Positions 49,218 to 58,688 of a stretch of 64,000 bases of DNA are shown piece by piece (within the stretch, counting starts at the first letter, position 1; every line of letters starts with the position of its first letter). Both the position numbers and the translations under genes were made by a program. Origin of the DNA: Streptomyces yatensis. GTDB taxonomy: Bacteria > Actinomycetota > Actinomycetes > Streptomycetales > Streptomycetaceae. The notes beneath the pieces are model-generated. The model saw only the letters and a program-made list of their open reading frames with translations, did no database searches and was not told the DNA's origin. The DNA lies in NCBI RefSeq assembly GCF_018069625.1, contig NZ_CP072941.1:8804001-8868000 (forward strand). Direction: 5' to 3'.

Positions 49218-50195
49218 ATGCCACGTGACCTCATCGCCGCACTGGACATCGGCGGGACCAAGATCGCGGGCGCTCTGGTGGACGGGAGCGGAAAGCTGGT
49301 CGTACGGGCCCGCCGCGCCACCCGTGCCCAGGAAGCCGGCGCGACGGTCATGCGGCAGGTCACCGCCGTGCTCGAGGAGCTCAGGGCCACCGCGCACTGG
49401 TCGCGGGTCGCCGCCGTCGGCATCGGCAGCGCGGGCCCGGTCGACGCCACCGTGGGCACCGTCAGTCCCGTCAACATCCCCGGCTGGCGTGACTTCCCGC
49501 TGGTCGCCGGGGTCCGGGAGACCACCGGCGCACTGCCGCTGTCGCTGGTCGGCGACGGGCCGGCGATGACGGCCGCCGAGCACTGGCAGGGCGCGGCACG
49601 CGGCCGGAGGAGCGCGCTGTGCATGGTGGTCTCCACCGGCGTGGGCGGCGGGCTGGTCCTGGGCGGCCTGCTGCACCCGGGCCCGACCGGCAACGCCGGG
49701 CACATCGGCCACATCAGCGTGGAGCTGAACGGCGACCTGTGCCCCTGTGGCGGACGCGGCTGCGTGGAGCGGATCGCCAGCGGTCCCAACATCGCCCGCC
49801 GCGCCCTGGACGGCGGCTGGCGCCCGGGCCCGGACGGCGACACCAGCGCCCAGGCCGTCGCCGCCTCGGCGCGGGAGGGCGACCCGGTCGCGCGGGCCTC
49901 CTTCGAACGGGCCGCCCAGGCCCTGGCCGCCGGGATCGCCGCGACCGCCGCGCTCGTCGAGATCGAGGTGGCGGTCATCGGCGGCGGGGTGGCGGGCGCC
50001 GGGGACGTGCTCTTCACGCCCCTGCGGCGCGCCCTGCGCGACTACGCGACCCTGTCGTTCGTCCAGGGACTGGAGGTCGTCCCGGCACAGATGGGCACCG
50101 ACGCGGGGCTGGTGGGCGCGGCCGCCGCGGCAGCCCAGGAGGCGCGGCTGGAGGGGTTCGGCCCGGCGGCGGGCACGCGTCCGACCGGCGATTGA
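49218..50195 (+). CDS. ROK family sugar kinase or regulator
   Basis: A 325-residue ROK protein without an N-terminal HTH, so more likely an enzyme. The ATP site begins AALDIGGTKIAGALVDGSGK; the sugar-binding region has IGSAGPVDATVGTVSPVNIP and GNAGHIGHISVE; the zinc motif is CPCGGRGCVERIAS, the ROK signature. It should phosphorylate glucose, fructose or an N-acyl amino sugar. ATG 49218 follows AGGAGAG. Divergent from the LacI gene, which probably controls it. Confidence 0.9.
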   Translation: MPRDLIAALDIGGTKIAGALVDGSGKLVVRARRATRAQEAGATVMRQVTAVLEELRATAHWSRVAAVGIGSAGPVDATVGTVSPVNIPGWRDFPLVAGVRETTGALPLSLVGDGPAMTAAEHWQGAARGRRSALCMVVSTGVGGGLVLGGLLHPGPTGNAGHIGHISVELNGDLCPCGGRGCVERIASGPNIARRALDGGWRPGPDGDTSAQAVAASAREGDPVARASFERAAQALAAGIAATAALVEIEVAVIGGGVAGAGDVLFTPLRRALRDYATLSFVQGLEVVPAQMGTDAGLVGAAAAAAQEARLEGFGPAAGTRPTGD

Positions 50196-50307
50196 GCCCC
50201 GCTGTCACCGACTCCCCCTAAGCTGTTCGCCCTGAGCCGAAGTCCCAGGCCCCGAGCCCGGCAGCGGCCGGGCTGGGCCGAGGACGGCGCGAGGGGGAAG
50301 CGGAGCG

Positions 50308-51926
50308 GTGGCACCGGTGGACATGGGCGGCGATCTGTCCGGCAGGCTCCTGGGCGGGCGGTACCGGGTGACGGGCCGGCTCGGCCGGGGCGGCATGGGC
50401 GTGGTCTGCAGGACCGTGGACGCGGTGCTCGGCCGGGAGGTCGCCGTCAAGGTGCTGCGCCCCATACCGACGCCTCCAGTGCCGAGCTGGCCGATCTGCG
50501 CACCCGGATGCAGCGGGAGGCGCGGGCGGCGGCCCGGATCCGGCACCCCGGGGTGATCACGGTCCACGATGTGGCCGAGGAGGACGGGCTGCCGCTCATC
50601 GTCATGGAGCTGATCGACGGGCCCTCGCTCGACGATGTGATCGACGAGCGGGGCACCATCGACCCCCGGGAGGCCGCGGGGATCGGCGCCGAGGTCGCCG
50701 ACGCGCTCGGCGCCGCCCATGCCGCCGGGGTGCTGCACCGGGATGTGAAGCCCGGCAATGTGCTGCTGGACCGCGCGGGCCGTGTCGTCCTCACGGACTT
50801 CGGCATCGCCAGCCTGGAGGCGCCCGAGGACGGCGCGACCACCAAGCTGACCCGCAGCGGCGAGCTGATCGGCTCCCTGGACTATCTCGCACCGGAGCGC
50901 GCCCAGGGGCAGGACCCGAGCCCGGCCTCCGACATCTGGGCGCTGGGGATGACGCTGTACGCGGCGGTGGAGGGCTCGTCGCCGTTCCGCCGCACCTCCG
51001 TATGGTCGACGCTCACCGCGATCGTCACCGAACCGCTGCCCGAGCCGCGGCGGGCCGGGCCGCTGGCACCCGTGTTGCACGCGCTGATGGACAAGGATCC
51101 GCGGGGGCGGCCGTCCGCCGCCGAGGCGCGCCGGATGCTGGCGGACGTGGCCGCCGGGCGGACGCCGCAGGGCGTGCGGCCCCCGTCCGCACCGGGCACG
51201 GTGGCCGCCCCGTCACCGGGCTTCGGGCCGCCGCCCCCGGCGGAGCCGCTGGTGAGCGGGGAGCCGGGCGCGGGGGACGGGGCCGACGCGCGAGGCGCGG
51301 GGCGCGGGCGCCGCCGAGCGCTCATCGCGGCCGCGGCCGCCACCGTGGTGCTCATCGCCGGTGGGGTGACGTACGCGCTGGTCGGTGGCGACGACCACAC
51401 CACGGCCTCGGGGCCGACGAAGGATCCGGCGGCGGAGTCGGCCAAGGACCAGGACCCGCCGGGCAAGCCGACGGGGCCCGGGAAGACCGCCTCACCGGGT
51501 GGCGGAAGGGCGAGCGGCACGGCCGGGCAGGACGGCGAGCGGCCGGATGGCAAGGCCTCACCGTCCGCGTCCCGCGGCCCGGACGGCGGCAATGGCGACG
51601 GGGGCGGCCCGGCGGCTTCATCGGCCCCGCCCTCGGGGGCCGCGCCCGTCTGCCACGGCAGCGGCGGTGGGCGGTACGACTGCGAGGTGTGGCGGGACGC
51701 GACCTCGTACACCCATGGCGGTGAGCCGGTCGGCACCCTCGGACACGGCGTGAACTACTTCTTCTGCCAGGAGAACCTGGGCCGCCGGGAGACCTACGGC
51801 ACGTGGTCGAACGTGTGGTGGGCCAGGACCGACGACGACAACGGCCATCGTGATGTCTATGTGAGCGTCGTCTACGTCAAGGGCGGGAACAACGACGAGC
51901 CCCTCCCCGGGCTGCCCGAGTGCTGA
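50308..51926 (+). pseudogene. Ser/Thr protein kinase gene with an apparent -1 frameshift
   Basis: The kinase is split between two frames. From GTG 50308 the first frame encodes the N-lobe: Gly-loop GRGGMGVV (26-33), then REVAVKVLRP with the ATP-binding Lys48. After base 50463 that frame degenerates, while the -1-shifted frame continues perfectly: TDASSAELADLRTRMQREAR, then VLHRDVKPGNVLL, LTDFGIAS and YLAPERAQ. Adding one base in the CCCC run at 50460-50463 would restore an uninterrupted 539-residue kinase. A Pro-Gly linker, a transmembrane helix (LIAAAAATVVLIAGGVTYAL) and an extracellular Cys-containing domain follow. Either a real mutation or a sequencing error. Confidence 0.8.
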
Positions 51927-51974
51927 GCCCGGGCGGCCGCGGGGAGGGGCGCGTTTCCGTGGGGTGAAGAGGTC

Positions 51975-54032
51975 TCAGCAGGTGAAGGACGCGTCGGCCC
52001 AGTCCCCGTGGTCGCTGGTGACCCCGTCCCCGCCGTCGGTGACGACGAGCCGGACCGTGTTCGCCTTGCCGATGGCGGCGTCGAGGGCGGTGGCCGGATC
52101 GGCGTTGGTCAGCGTCTTGGACGACGCCACCTTGGTGTCGTCCGCCCAGACCTCGAAGGCGACCGTGCCCTCGGCGCCCTCCTCGTCGTCCACGCCGACC
52201 TGTGCGGTGAAGCGCGAGCACCGGCCACCGGTGTAGTAGGTGACCTCGCTGGGCGCGTGCACGCCCAGGCCCTTGTCGTACGTGGTGCCGCCGAGGGTAA
52301 GCGGATGGCCGTCACCGGCCGCGCTCTCGCCGACGCTGGTGTTCTTCTCCACCGGACCCCAGCCATTGAGCGCGCTCAGCCAGGGCAGATCGCTCGCGTA
52401 CGAGCTGCCGGAGGGCGGTGCGACCACCACATGGACCGCCGAGACCAGCCGCGCGGCGGCCTTGGCGCCCTTCGGTGAGCGGTAGTCGGCGCCGACCGTC
52501 AGATCGTAGGCACCGGGCGCGGCCCCGGCGGGCGCGGTCACCTGCCAGCGCGTGACCAGCTTCGAGCCGGTGGGCAGCGAGGCGGCCCGGGTCGGGGAGG
52601 TGGCCTTGATCCGCCAGCCGTCGGGGCCGGTGAGGCGGACCGAGACCTGATGGGCGGGGGTGCGGCCGAGGTCGGTGACCGTGGTGGCGACCTGGGCGGT
52701 GGCCCCGGCCTCGGTCAGCGAGGTGCCGTCGATGCCGAGTTCGGCGACGGGCGGGTAGGAGGCCCAGCGCGCGTCGGCCGAGACCCGGTAGAGCACGGTG
52801 CCATGGGCCGGGACGGTGGCCGAAATGGCCCCGGCGGTGTTGTAGTCCTTGTGCGACCACAGGTCGCGCAGCCGGTATGCGGTCGCCTGGGGCAGCCCGA
52901 CCCCGGTCGCCGTGGTGGCGATGTGCTGCGGCCGGTCGGTCTCGTTGAACAGCGCGACGGCGCGGCTGCCGTCCGCCATCTCCTTGGCGATGACCCAGCG
53001 CCCGCCCTCGGAGGAGACCACGGTGCCCTGCTTGCCGAGCGGGTCCTGATCGACGCCGATGACCTCGTGATTGCCGAGGATCTCATAGGTCTCGGCGCTG
53101 GCCTTGCGCAGATCGGTGCCGATCAGCAGCGGTGCGGCCATGATCGACCACAGCGAGAAGTGGCTGCGGTACTCGGTGTCCGTCATCCCGCCGTTGCCGA
53201 CCTCCAGCATGTCGGGGTCGTTCCAGTGGCCGGGTCCGGCGTACTGGGCGAGCGGCAGGTTCTGCTTGGCGATCGACAGCATGCTGCCCCAGCTGTCGCT
53301 GATGTCGCCCGTGGTCCGCCACAGCTGGCCGAATTCGCCGGCCCACTGCCATGGCTTGTTCTCGCCCCATTCGCAGATGCTGTAGACGATGGGGTGGCCG
53401 GTGGACTCGGACGCGGCCTTCAGCGCGTCGCGCATGTCGCGGTAGCGCTGCTTGGCGTCGACACCCTGGTTATTGCAGTTGTCGTACTTGAGGTAGTCGA
53501 TGCCCCAGTCCCCGAACTGCTGGGCGTCGGACTTCTCATGACCGAGCGCCCCGGGGAAGCCGGCGGTGTTGCAGGTCTTGGTGCCCGCGCTGGTGTAGAT
53601 GCCGATCTTCAGACCCTTGGAGTGGACGTAGTCGGCGACGGCCTTGATGCCGTTCGGAAAGCGGACCGGGTCGGGGACCAGCTTGCCGTTCGCGTCGCGC
53701 TGCGGCAGCGCCCAGCAGTCGTCGAGGTTGACGTACTGGTATCCGGCGTCCTTCAGCCCCTTCGCCACGAAGATATCGGCGATGCCCTTGACCATCGCCT
53801 CGTTGAACTCGGCGCGGCAGTGGGTGGAGTTCCAGTTGTTGAAGCCCATCGGAGGGGTGAGGGCGAGCCCGTCACCGGGCGCGGCGCTTGGCGCGGAGGC
53901 CGGTGTGGTGACCTCGGCGGGGTGCGACGGCTGGGCGACGGCCGGGAGGGCCAGGCCGGCCGTGGCCAGCAGGCCGGCGCTCAGTGCTCCGATGACTCTT
54001 CGCTTCGAGGGTCGAAAACAGCGGTGGCGCAC
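51975..54032 (-). CDS. Secreted GH27 alpha-galactosidase with NPCBM domain
   Basis: A 685-residue secreted glycosidase that removes terminal alpha-galactose. A basic signal peptide (about 1-34) precedes the (beta/alpha)8 GH27 domain: TPPMGFNNWNSTHCR, nucleophile Asp184 in DYLKYDNC, and the acid/base Asp243 in RTTGDISDSW. A beta-sandwich linker domain follows (about 400-530). The C-terminus is an NPCBM/NEW2 carbohydrate-binding module ending DGVTSDHGDWADASFTC. GTG 54032 is chosen because GGAGGA precedes it; an upstream ATG at 54074 lacks a ribosome-binding site. It is divergent from a sugar ABC operon, so enzyme and uptake probably respond together to galactosides. Confidence 0.93.
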   Translation of the reverse strand: MRHRCFRPSKRRVIGALSAGLLATAGLALPAVAQPSHPAEVTTPASAPSAAPGDGLALTPPMGFNNWNSTHCRAEFNEAMVKGIADIFVAKGLKDAGYQYVNLDDCWALPQRDANGKLVPDPVRFPNGIKAVADYVHSKGLKIGIYTSAGTKTCNTAGFPGALGHEKSDAQQFGDWGIDYLKYDNCNNQGVDAKQRYRDMRDALKAASESTGHPIVYSICEWGENKPWQWAGEFGQLWRTTGDISDSWGSMLSIAKQNLPLAQYAGPGHWNDPDMLEVGNGGMTDTEYRSHFSLWSIMAAPLLIGTDLRKASAETYEILGNHEVIGVDQDPLGKQGTVVSSEGGRWVIAKEMADGSRAVALFNETDRPQHIATTATGVGLPQATAYRLRDLWSHKDYNTAGAISATVPAHGTVLYRVSADARWASYPPVAELGIDGTSLTEAGATAQVATTVTDLGRTPAHQVSVRLTGPDGWRIKATSPTRAASLPTGSKLVTRWQVTAPAGAAPGAYDLTVGADYRSPKGAKAAARLVSAVHVVVAPPSGSSYASDLPWLSALNGWGPVEKNTSVGESAAGDGHPLTLGGTTYDKGLGVHAPSEVTYYTGGRCSRFTAQVGVDDEEGAEGTVAFEVWADDTKVASSKTLTNADPATALDAAIGKANTVRLVVTDGGDGVTSDHGDWADASFTC

Positions 54033-54107
54033 GATGCGGGTCCTCCGTTCCCAACGGGGGTGACGCAGTGTCATGGCTGCGTCACATGCGAGCGTTTACG
54101 GTAGACC

Positions 54108-54171
54108 CTGTTGGAGTCTGTTGGAAGAGATGCGATAACAGTTGTTCGATATCTCGTCAAAACCCTTGACG
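54108..54171. promoter_or_regulatory. Candidate operator/promoter between alpha-galactosidase and sugar ABC genes
   Basis: In the divergent spacer, CTGTTGGA is directly repeated 10 bases apart (54108-54125), an imperfect LacI-like dyad ATAACAGTTGTT follows at 54136-54147, and CGTCAA/TTGACG (54155-54171) forms another dyad whose right arm could be a -35 box for the ABC operon. The region is markedly more AT-rich than its surroundings. Confidence 0.45.
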
Positions 54172-54245
54172 ATTTGCCTGGGTGCCGGGTGAGATCCCCT
54201 CACTCGCGTTCGATTGTGTTTGATTGGACCTCTGTGGAGGGGCAC

Positions 54246-55529
54246 ATGGCACCGTCATTGTCAGGACATCGGATCTCCCGCCGTGCGCTGCTACGAGGTA
54301 CCGCGGCCGGAGCCGGCGCGGTCGCCCTGCCGACGCTGCTGACCGCCTGCGGTGGTCCGGGCAACGAAGTGAAGATCGGCTCCAACGCCTCCGACGCCGT
54401 GCCCCGGAAGGCGTTCGCCGAGGTCTTCAACGCGTACGAGAAGAAGTCCGACAAGAAGGTCAAGGTCAACACCGTCAACCACGAAGCCTTTCAGGAAGGC
54501 ATCAACCGCTATCTGAAGGGCACCCCCGACGACGTCTTCATGTGGTTCGCCGGGTACCGCATGCAGTTCTTCGCCGAGCAGGGGCAGCTCGCCGAGATCA
54601 GCGACCTGTGGAAGGGCTTCGACGGCTTCTCCGATGCGCTCAAGGCGCAGTCCAGCGGCAAGGACGGCAAGCAGTACCTCGTGCCGTACTACTACTACCC
54701 CTGGGCGGTCTTCTACCGGAAGAGCGTCTTCGCCCAGCGCGGCTATGAGGTCCCGAAGACCTTCGACGAGTTCCGGGCGCTCGCCAAGCGCATGGACAAG
54801 GACGGCCTCGACGCCATCGCCTTCGGCGACAAGGACGGCTGGCCCGCCATGGGGACCTTCGACTATCTCAATATGCGGGCCAACGGCTACGACTTCCATA
54901 TCTCCCTGATGGGCGGCAAGGAGTCCTGGACCGATCCCCGAGTCAAGAACGTATTCGATCTGTGGCGCGGGCTGATGCCATACCACCAGAAGGGCGGCAA
55001 CGGACGGACCTGGCAGGAGGCCGCCCAGAGCCTGGCGCAGAAGAAGTCCGGTATGGCGGTCTTCGGACTGCCCCACCCCGGACAGCAGTTCTCCGACGCC
55101 GACCGCGAGGATCTGGACTTCTTCGCCTTCCCCGAGATCGACTCCGCCTATGGCCAGGACGCGGTCGAGGCACCGATCGACGGCTTTCTGCTCGCGAAGA
55201 AGTCCAAGCGGCAGAAGGAGGGCAAGGAGCTGCTGAAGTACCTCGCCACACCTGCCGCCGAGGAGATCTACCTGAAGCGGGACCCGAACAACATCGCCGT
55301 CAACGACGGCGCGTCCACCTCCTCGTACAACGCGCTGCAGAAAAAGGCCGTCGACCTCGTCTCGAACGCCAAGCAGATATCCCAGTTCATGGACCGCGAC
55401 ACCCGGCCGGACTTCGCGTCCCAGGTGATGATCCGGGCCATTCAGCAGTTCATCAACAAGCCGAACGACATCGACTCCCTGACCAAGGACATCGAGTCCC
55501 AGAAGAAGACCATCTTCGCCGCCAACTAG
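54246..55529 (+). CDS. Sugar ABC transporter substrate-binding lipoprotein
   Basis: A 427-residue extracellular binding protein of the family 1 (MalE/CUT1) type. The signal carries twin arginines (ISRRALLRG) and ends in the lipobox LLTAC, so export may be by Tat or Sec. KVKVNTVNHEAFQEGINRYL and YLVPYYYYPWAVFYRKSVF are typical of the ligand-binding lobes, and WPAMGTFDYLNMRANGYDF lines the cleft. ATG 54246 follows GGAGGGG. The first gene of a three-gene importer; the ATPase is missing from the operon and is probably a shared MsiK-like protein elsewhere, as is usual in streptomycetes. Confidence 0.9.
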   Translation: MAPSLSGHRISRRALLRGTAAGAGAVALPTLLTACGGPGNEVKIGSNASDAVPRKAFAEVFNAYEKKSDKKVKVNTVNHEAFQEGINRYLKGTPDDVFMWFAGYRMQFFAEQGQLAEISDLWKGFDGFSDALKAQSSGKDGKQYLVPYYYYPWAVFYRKSVFAQRGYEVPKTFDEFRALAKRMDKDGLDAIAFGDKDGWPAMGTFDYLNMRANGYDFHISLMGGKESWTDPRVKNVFDLWRGLMPYHQKGGNGRTWQEAAQSLAQKKSGMAVFGLPHPGQQFSDADREDLDFFAFPEIDSAYGQDAVEAPIDGFLLAKKSKRQKEGKELLKYLATPAAEEIYLKRDPNNIAVNDGASTSSYNALQKKAVDLVSNAKQISQFMDRDTRPDFASQVMIRAIQQFINKPNDIDSLTKDIESQKKTIFAAN

Positions 55530-55541
55530 GAGATTCGCGCC

Positions 55542-56456
55542 GTGCCGCTCATCAACGCGCGGCGTGCCAAACGGCGGGGTCCCCGGAGGTTCACCTCCCG
55601 CGACCTCGCCGTTATCGGCGTGCTGCTGGGCATACCCATCCTGCTCGACCTGGCCCTGATCTGGGGTCCGACCCTCGCCTCCATCGGTCTGTCCTTCACC
55701 AACTGGGACGGGATCGGCGATATCCAATGGGTCGGCATCGACAACTACAAGACCCTCTTCACCGACTATCCGCCGTTCTGGCCCGCCGTCCGCAACAATC
55801 TGCTCTGGGTGGCCTTCCTCGGCTGTGTCGCGACCCCCTTCGGGCTGCTGCTGGCCGTACTGCTGGACAAGGGCGTCCGGTTCAGCCGGTTCTATCAGTC
55901 CACCCTCTATATGCCGGTGGTGCTCTCCCTCGCCATCGTCGGCTTCATCGCGCAGCTGATCTTCTCCCGTGACCAGGGCGCGCTGAACGCGATTCTGGCC
56001 AACAAGGACAATCCGGTGGACTGGCTGGGAGATCCGGAACTCAATATCTGGATGGTCCTGCTGGCGGCCGCCTGGCGACATACCGGGTATGTGATGATCC
56101 TCTATCTGGCCGGGCTGAAATCCGTCGATCCCTCGCTCAAGGAAGCGGCCGCGATCGACGGCGCCAGCGAGACCCAGACCTTCTTCCGGGTCGTGCTGCC
56201 CACGCTGCGGCCGGTCAATGTCATCGTCGGCGTCATCACCGTGATCGAGGCATTGCGCGCGTTCGACATCGTCTACGCCATCAACCACGGCCGTAACGGG
56301 CTCGAACTGCTCTCGGTGCTGGTCACCGACAACATCATCGGCGAGGCCAGCCGGATCGGCTTCGGCTCCGCGATCGCCGTCGTCCTGCTGACCGTGTCCA
56401 TGGGATTCATCGTGACCTATCTGGTGCAGGAGCTCCGAGGGGGGAAGAAGGGATGA
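55542..56456 (+). CDS. Sugar ABC permease (MalF-like)
   Basis: A 304-residue inner-membrane permease with six helices. LGIPILLDLALIWGPTLASI and NWDGIGDIQWVGIDNYKTLF are characteristic CUT1 permease N-terminal blocks, and the cytoplasmic coupling motif is SLKEAAAIDGASETQTFFRV. It begins 12 bases after the binding-protein gene and overlaps the next permease by 4 bases (ATGA). Confidence 0.92.
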   Translation: MPLINARRAKRRGPRRFTSRDLAVIGVLLGIPILLDLALIWGPTLASIGLSFTNWDGIGDIQWVGIDNYKTLFTDYPPFWPAVRNNLLWVAFLGCVATPFGLLLAVLLDKGVRFSRFYQSTLYMPVVLSLAIVGFIAQLIFSRDQGALNAILANKDNPVDWLGDPELNIWMVLLAAAWRHTGYVMILYLAGLKSVDPSLKEAAAIDGASETQTFFRVVLPTLRPVNVIVGVITVIEALRAFDIVYAINHGRNGLELLSVLVTDNIIGEASRIGFGSAIAVVLLTVSMGFIVTYLVQELRGGKKG

Positions 56457-57370
56457 CCATCACCCGGACCGCCCCCGCACGGACCGTGGCGCCGGTGACC
56501 GGCACCGGCAAGCGCCGGGTGAGCCGTGGACGGCTCGGGCTGCACGCGTTCCTGATGACCGTGTCGCTCGCCTTTCTCGCCCCACTGCTGCTCGCCGTCT
56601 ACGCCTCGCTGCGGCCGTATGAGGAAACCGCCAAATACGGCTATTTCTCGCTGCCGCGCCATCTGTCGTTCGACTACTACGCGCAGGCGTTCAACGACTC
56701 CGGAATGGGCAAGTACTTCATCAACTCGCTCATCATCGCGGTGCCCGGAGTGCTGCTGACGCTGTTTCTCGCCTCGTTCGTCGCCTTCTGTGTGACCCGG
56801 CTGAGAATGCGCGGCGCGCTTGTGCTGCTGATGGTGTTCACGGCGGGCAATCTGCTGCCCCAGCAGGTCATCGTCACCCCGCTCTATGTGCTCTTCACCA
56901 AGATCAACCTGCCCTATTGGATGTCGGACTCGATGACGATGTACGACTCCTACTGGGCCGTGCTCGCCGTCCAGGTCGCCTTCCAGGTGGGTTTCTGCGT
57001 CTTCGTCCTCGCCAACTTCATGCGCACCCTCCCCGAGGAGATCGTGGAGGCGGCGCGGGTGGACGGCGCGGGGGTGTGGACGCAGTACTGGAACATCACC
57101 CTCCCGCTGTGCCGGCCGGCCCTCGCCGCGCTCGCCACCCTGCAATTCACCTGGATGTACAACGACTTCCTGTGGGCGCTCGTCTTCATCTCCGACGGTG
57201 AGAAGCTGCCCATCACCTCCGCGCTCAACAATCTGCGCGGCCAGTTCTTCACCGACTACAACCTGCTCGCCGCGGGTTCGGTGATCGTGGCGCTGCCCAC
57301 GGTGCTGGTCTTCCTGCTGTTGCAGCGCCACTTCATCGCCGGACTCACCCTCGGCGCCAGCAAGGGCTGA
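56453..57370 (+). CDS. Sugar ABC permease (MalG-like)
   Basis: A 305-residue permease, partner of the preceding one. PLLLAVYASLRPYEETAKYG, the helix region FINSLIIAVPGVLLTLFLAS and the coupling motif EIVEAARVDGAGVWTQYWNI identify the MalG half. The C-terminus ends HFIAGLTLGASKG, as usual in CUT1 systems. Its start overlaps the previous stop. The operon ends at the hairpin at 57390-57430. Confidence 0.92.
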   Translation: MTITRTAPARTVAPVTGTGKRRVSRGRLGLHAFLMTVSLAFLAPLLLAVYASLRPYEETAKYGYFSLPRHLSFDYYAQAFNDSGMGKYFINSLIIAVPGVLLTLFLASFVAFCVTRLRMRGALVLLMVFTAGNLLPQQVIVTPLYVLFTKINLPYWMSDSMTMYDSYWAVLAVQVAFQVGFCVFVLANFMRTLPEEIVEAARVDGAGVWTQYWNITLPLCRPALAALATLQFTWMYNDFLWALVFISDGEKLPITSALNNLRGQFFTDYNLLAAGSVIVALPTVLVFLLLQRHFIAGLTLGASKG

Positions 57371-57389
57371 CACGGCAAGGGCTGATACG

Positions 57390-57430
57390 ACAGGGGTCAC
57401 CGTGGTCCATGTGGTCACGGTGACCCCTGT
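57390..57430 (+). terminator. Hairpin terminator after the sugar ABC operon
   Basis: ACAGGGGTCACCGTG pairs with its exact reverse complement over 15 bp, loop of 11 bases, starting 20 bases after the last permease stop. Confidence 0.8.
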
Positions 57431-57592
57431 GGCACAAGGGCCCCACGACCCCCGGCCGAGCCCCACCGCACCGCCCCGCGTCTTGCGCCCATACGGTCCG
57501 GAGCGGCGCGATCCGTCACTCGGTCGTCTTCGGGCGTTTCCGTGGCAGGGTGATGCGGGCAACTGTCAGGAGGCGATGGAATAGGGGGAAAT

Positions 57593-58627
57593 GTGATCGT
57601 CTGGCTGAACGGTGCGTTCGGTGCGGGTAAAACCGCCACGGCCCGTGAATTGGTGGACTTCATGCCCGGCAGCACGTTCTACGACCCGGAGCTGGTCGGT
57701 AACGGTCTGCGGATGATGCTTCCGCGTAAACGTCTTGAACAGGTGTCCGACTACCAGGATCTGCCCTCCTGGCGCCGGCTGGTCGTGGACACCGGAGCGG
57801 CGCTGATCGCGGAGGTCGGTGGTCCGCTCGTGGTGGCGATGACGCTCCTCAGACAGGAGTACCGGGATGAGATCTTCGGTGGTTTCGCGGCCCGTCGCAT
57901 CCCCGTGCGGCATGTACTGCTCCACACCGATGAAACGATCCTTCGCGAGCGGATAGCCGGGCGCGAGGCGATACCCGGGGACCCGGACGCGAGCGAGTCC
58001 GTACGCCAGTGGTGCCTGGCCCATCTCGCCCCCTACCGGGCGGCCCTGCCCTGGCTGACCGCCGATGCCCATGTCGTGGACACCACCGGCATCACCCCGC
58101 GCCAGACCGCCCAGCACATCGCCGACGCCGTCCGCGAGGGCGCCGGGAGCTGCGACATCGTGCAGACCCCGGAGCCGACGGCGGAGACGCTGGCCGCCGG
58201 GGTGCTGCTCTTCGACGAGGAGGACCGCGTGCTGCTCGTCGACCCCACCTACAAACCCGGCTGGGAGTTCCCCGGCGGCGTCGTCGAACCGGGCGAACCC
58301 CCGATGTGCGCGGGGGTGCGCGAGGTCACCGAGGAGCTGGGCGTACGGCTGGACGAGCCCCTGCGGCTGCTGGTCGCCGACTGGGAACGCCCCCAGCCGC
58401 CCGGCTACGGGGGCCTGCGGCTGCTCTTCGACGGCGGCAAGCTCTCCAGCGCGGCCGCCCGGGAGGTGCTGCTGCCCGGCTCCGAACTGCGCGGCTGGCG
58501 CTTCGTCACCGAGAGCGAGGCCGCCGCGCTGCTGCCGCCGGTGCGGCTGAGCCGACTGCGCTGGGCGCTGCGCGCCCGCGAGCAGGGCCGCCCGCTCTAC
58601 CTCGAAGCGGGCGTCCCCACCGGCTGA
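57593..58627 (+). CDS. TmrB-like P-loop kinase fused to a Nudix hydrolase
   Basis: A 344-residue two-domain protein. Residues 1 to about 185 are a P-loop kinase-like domain: MIVWLNGAFGAGKTATAREL, with Walker A at 7-14, and ERIAGREAIPGDPDA as the lid region. This matches TmrB-type tunicamycin-resistance and related nucleotide kinases. Residues about 200-335 are a Nudix domain: the box begins at Gly228 (GGVVEPGEPPMCAGVREVTE) with the catalytic EELG. Together they may phosphorylate and clear an unusual nucleotide or nucleoside antibiotic; this is inference. GTG 57593 follows GGGGGAA. Confidence 0.85.
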   Translation: MIVWLNGAFGAGKTATARELVDFMPGSTFYDPELVGNGLRMMLPRKRLEQVSDYQDLPSWRRLVVDTGAALIAEVGGPLVVAMTLLRQEYRDEIFGGFAARRIPVRHVLLHTDETILRERIAGREAIPGDPDASESVRQWCLAHLAPYRAALPWLTADAHVVDTTGITPRQTAQHIADAVREGAGSCDIVQTPEPTAETLAAGVLLFDEEDRVLLVDPTYKPGWEFPGGVVEPGEPPMCAGVREVTEELGVRLDEPLRLLVADWERPQPPGYGGLRLLFDGGKLSSAAAREVLLPGSELRGWRFVTESEAAALLPPVRLSRLRWALRAREQGRPLYLEAGVPTG

Positions 58628-58688
58628 CCCACCGGCCCGCCTCGTACGTCACCGGCCCACCCCGTACCCGTGGGCAGGCGGGGGAGGC

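Noticed and set aside
48011..50017. A 668-codon LacI frame extending through the ROK gene
   Set aside because: LacI homology begins at about 49072, and the extension is antisense to a clear ROK gene.
54166..54195. Defined -35/-10 promoter for the sugar ABC operon
   Set aside because: TTGACG is a fine -35 box, but the best -10 at a proper distance (TGAGAT) is poor, so only the region is listed.
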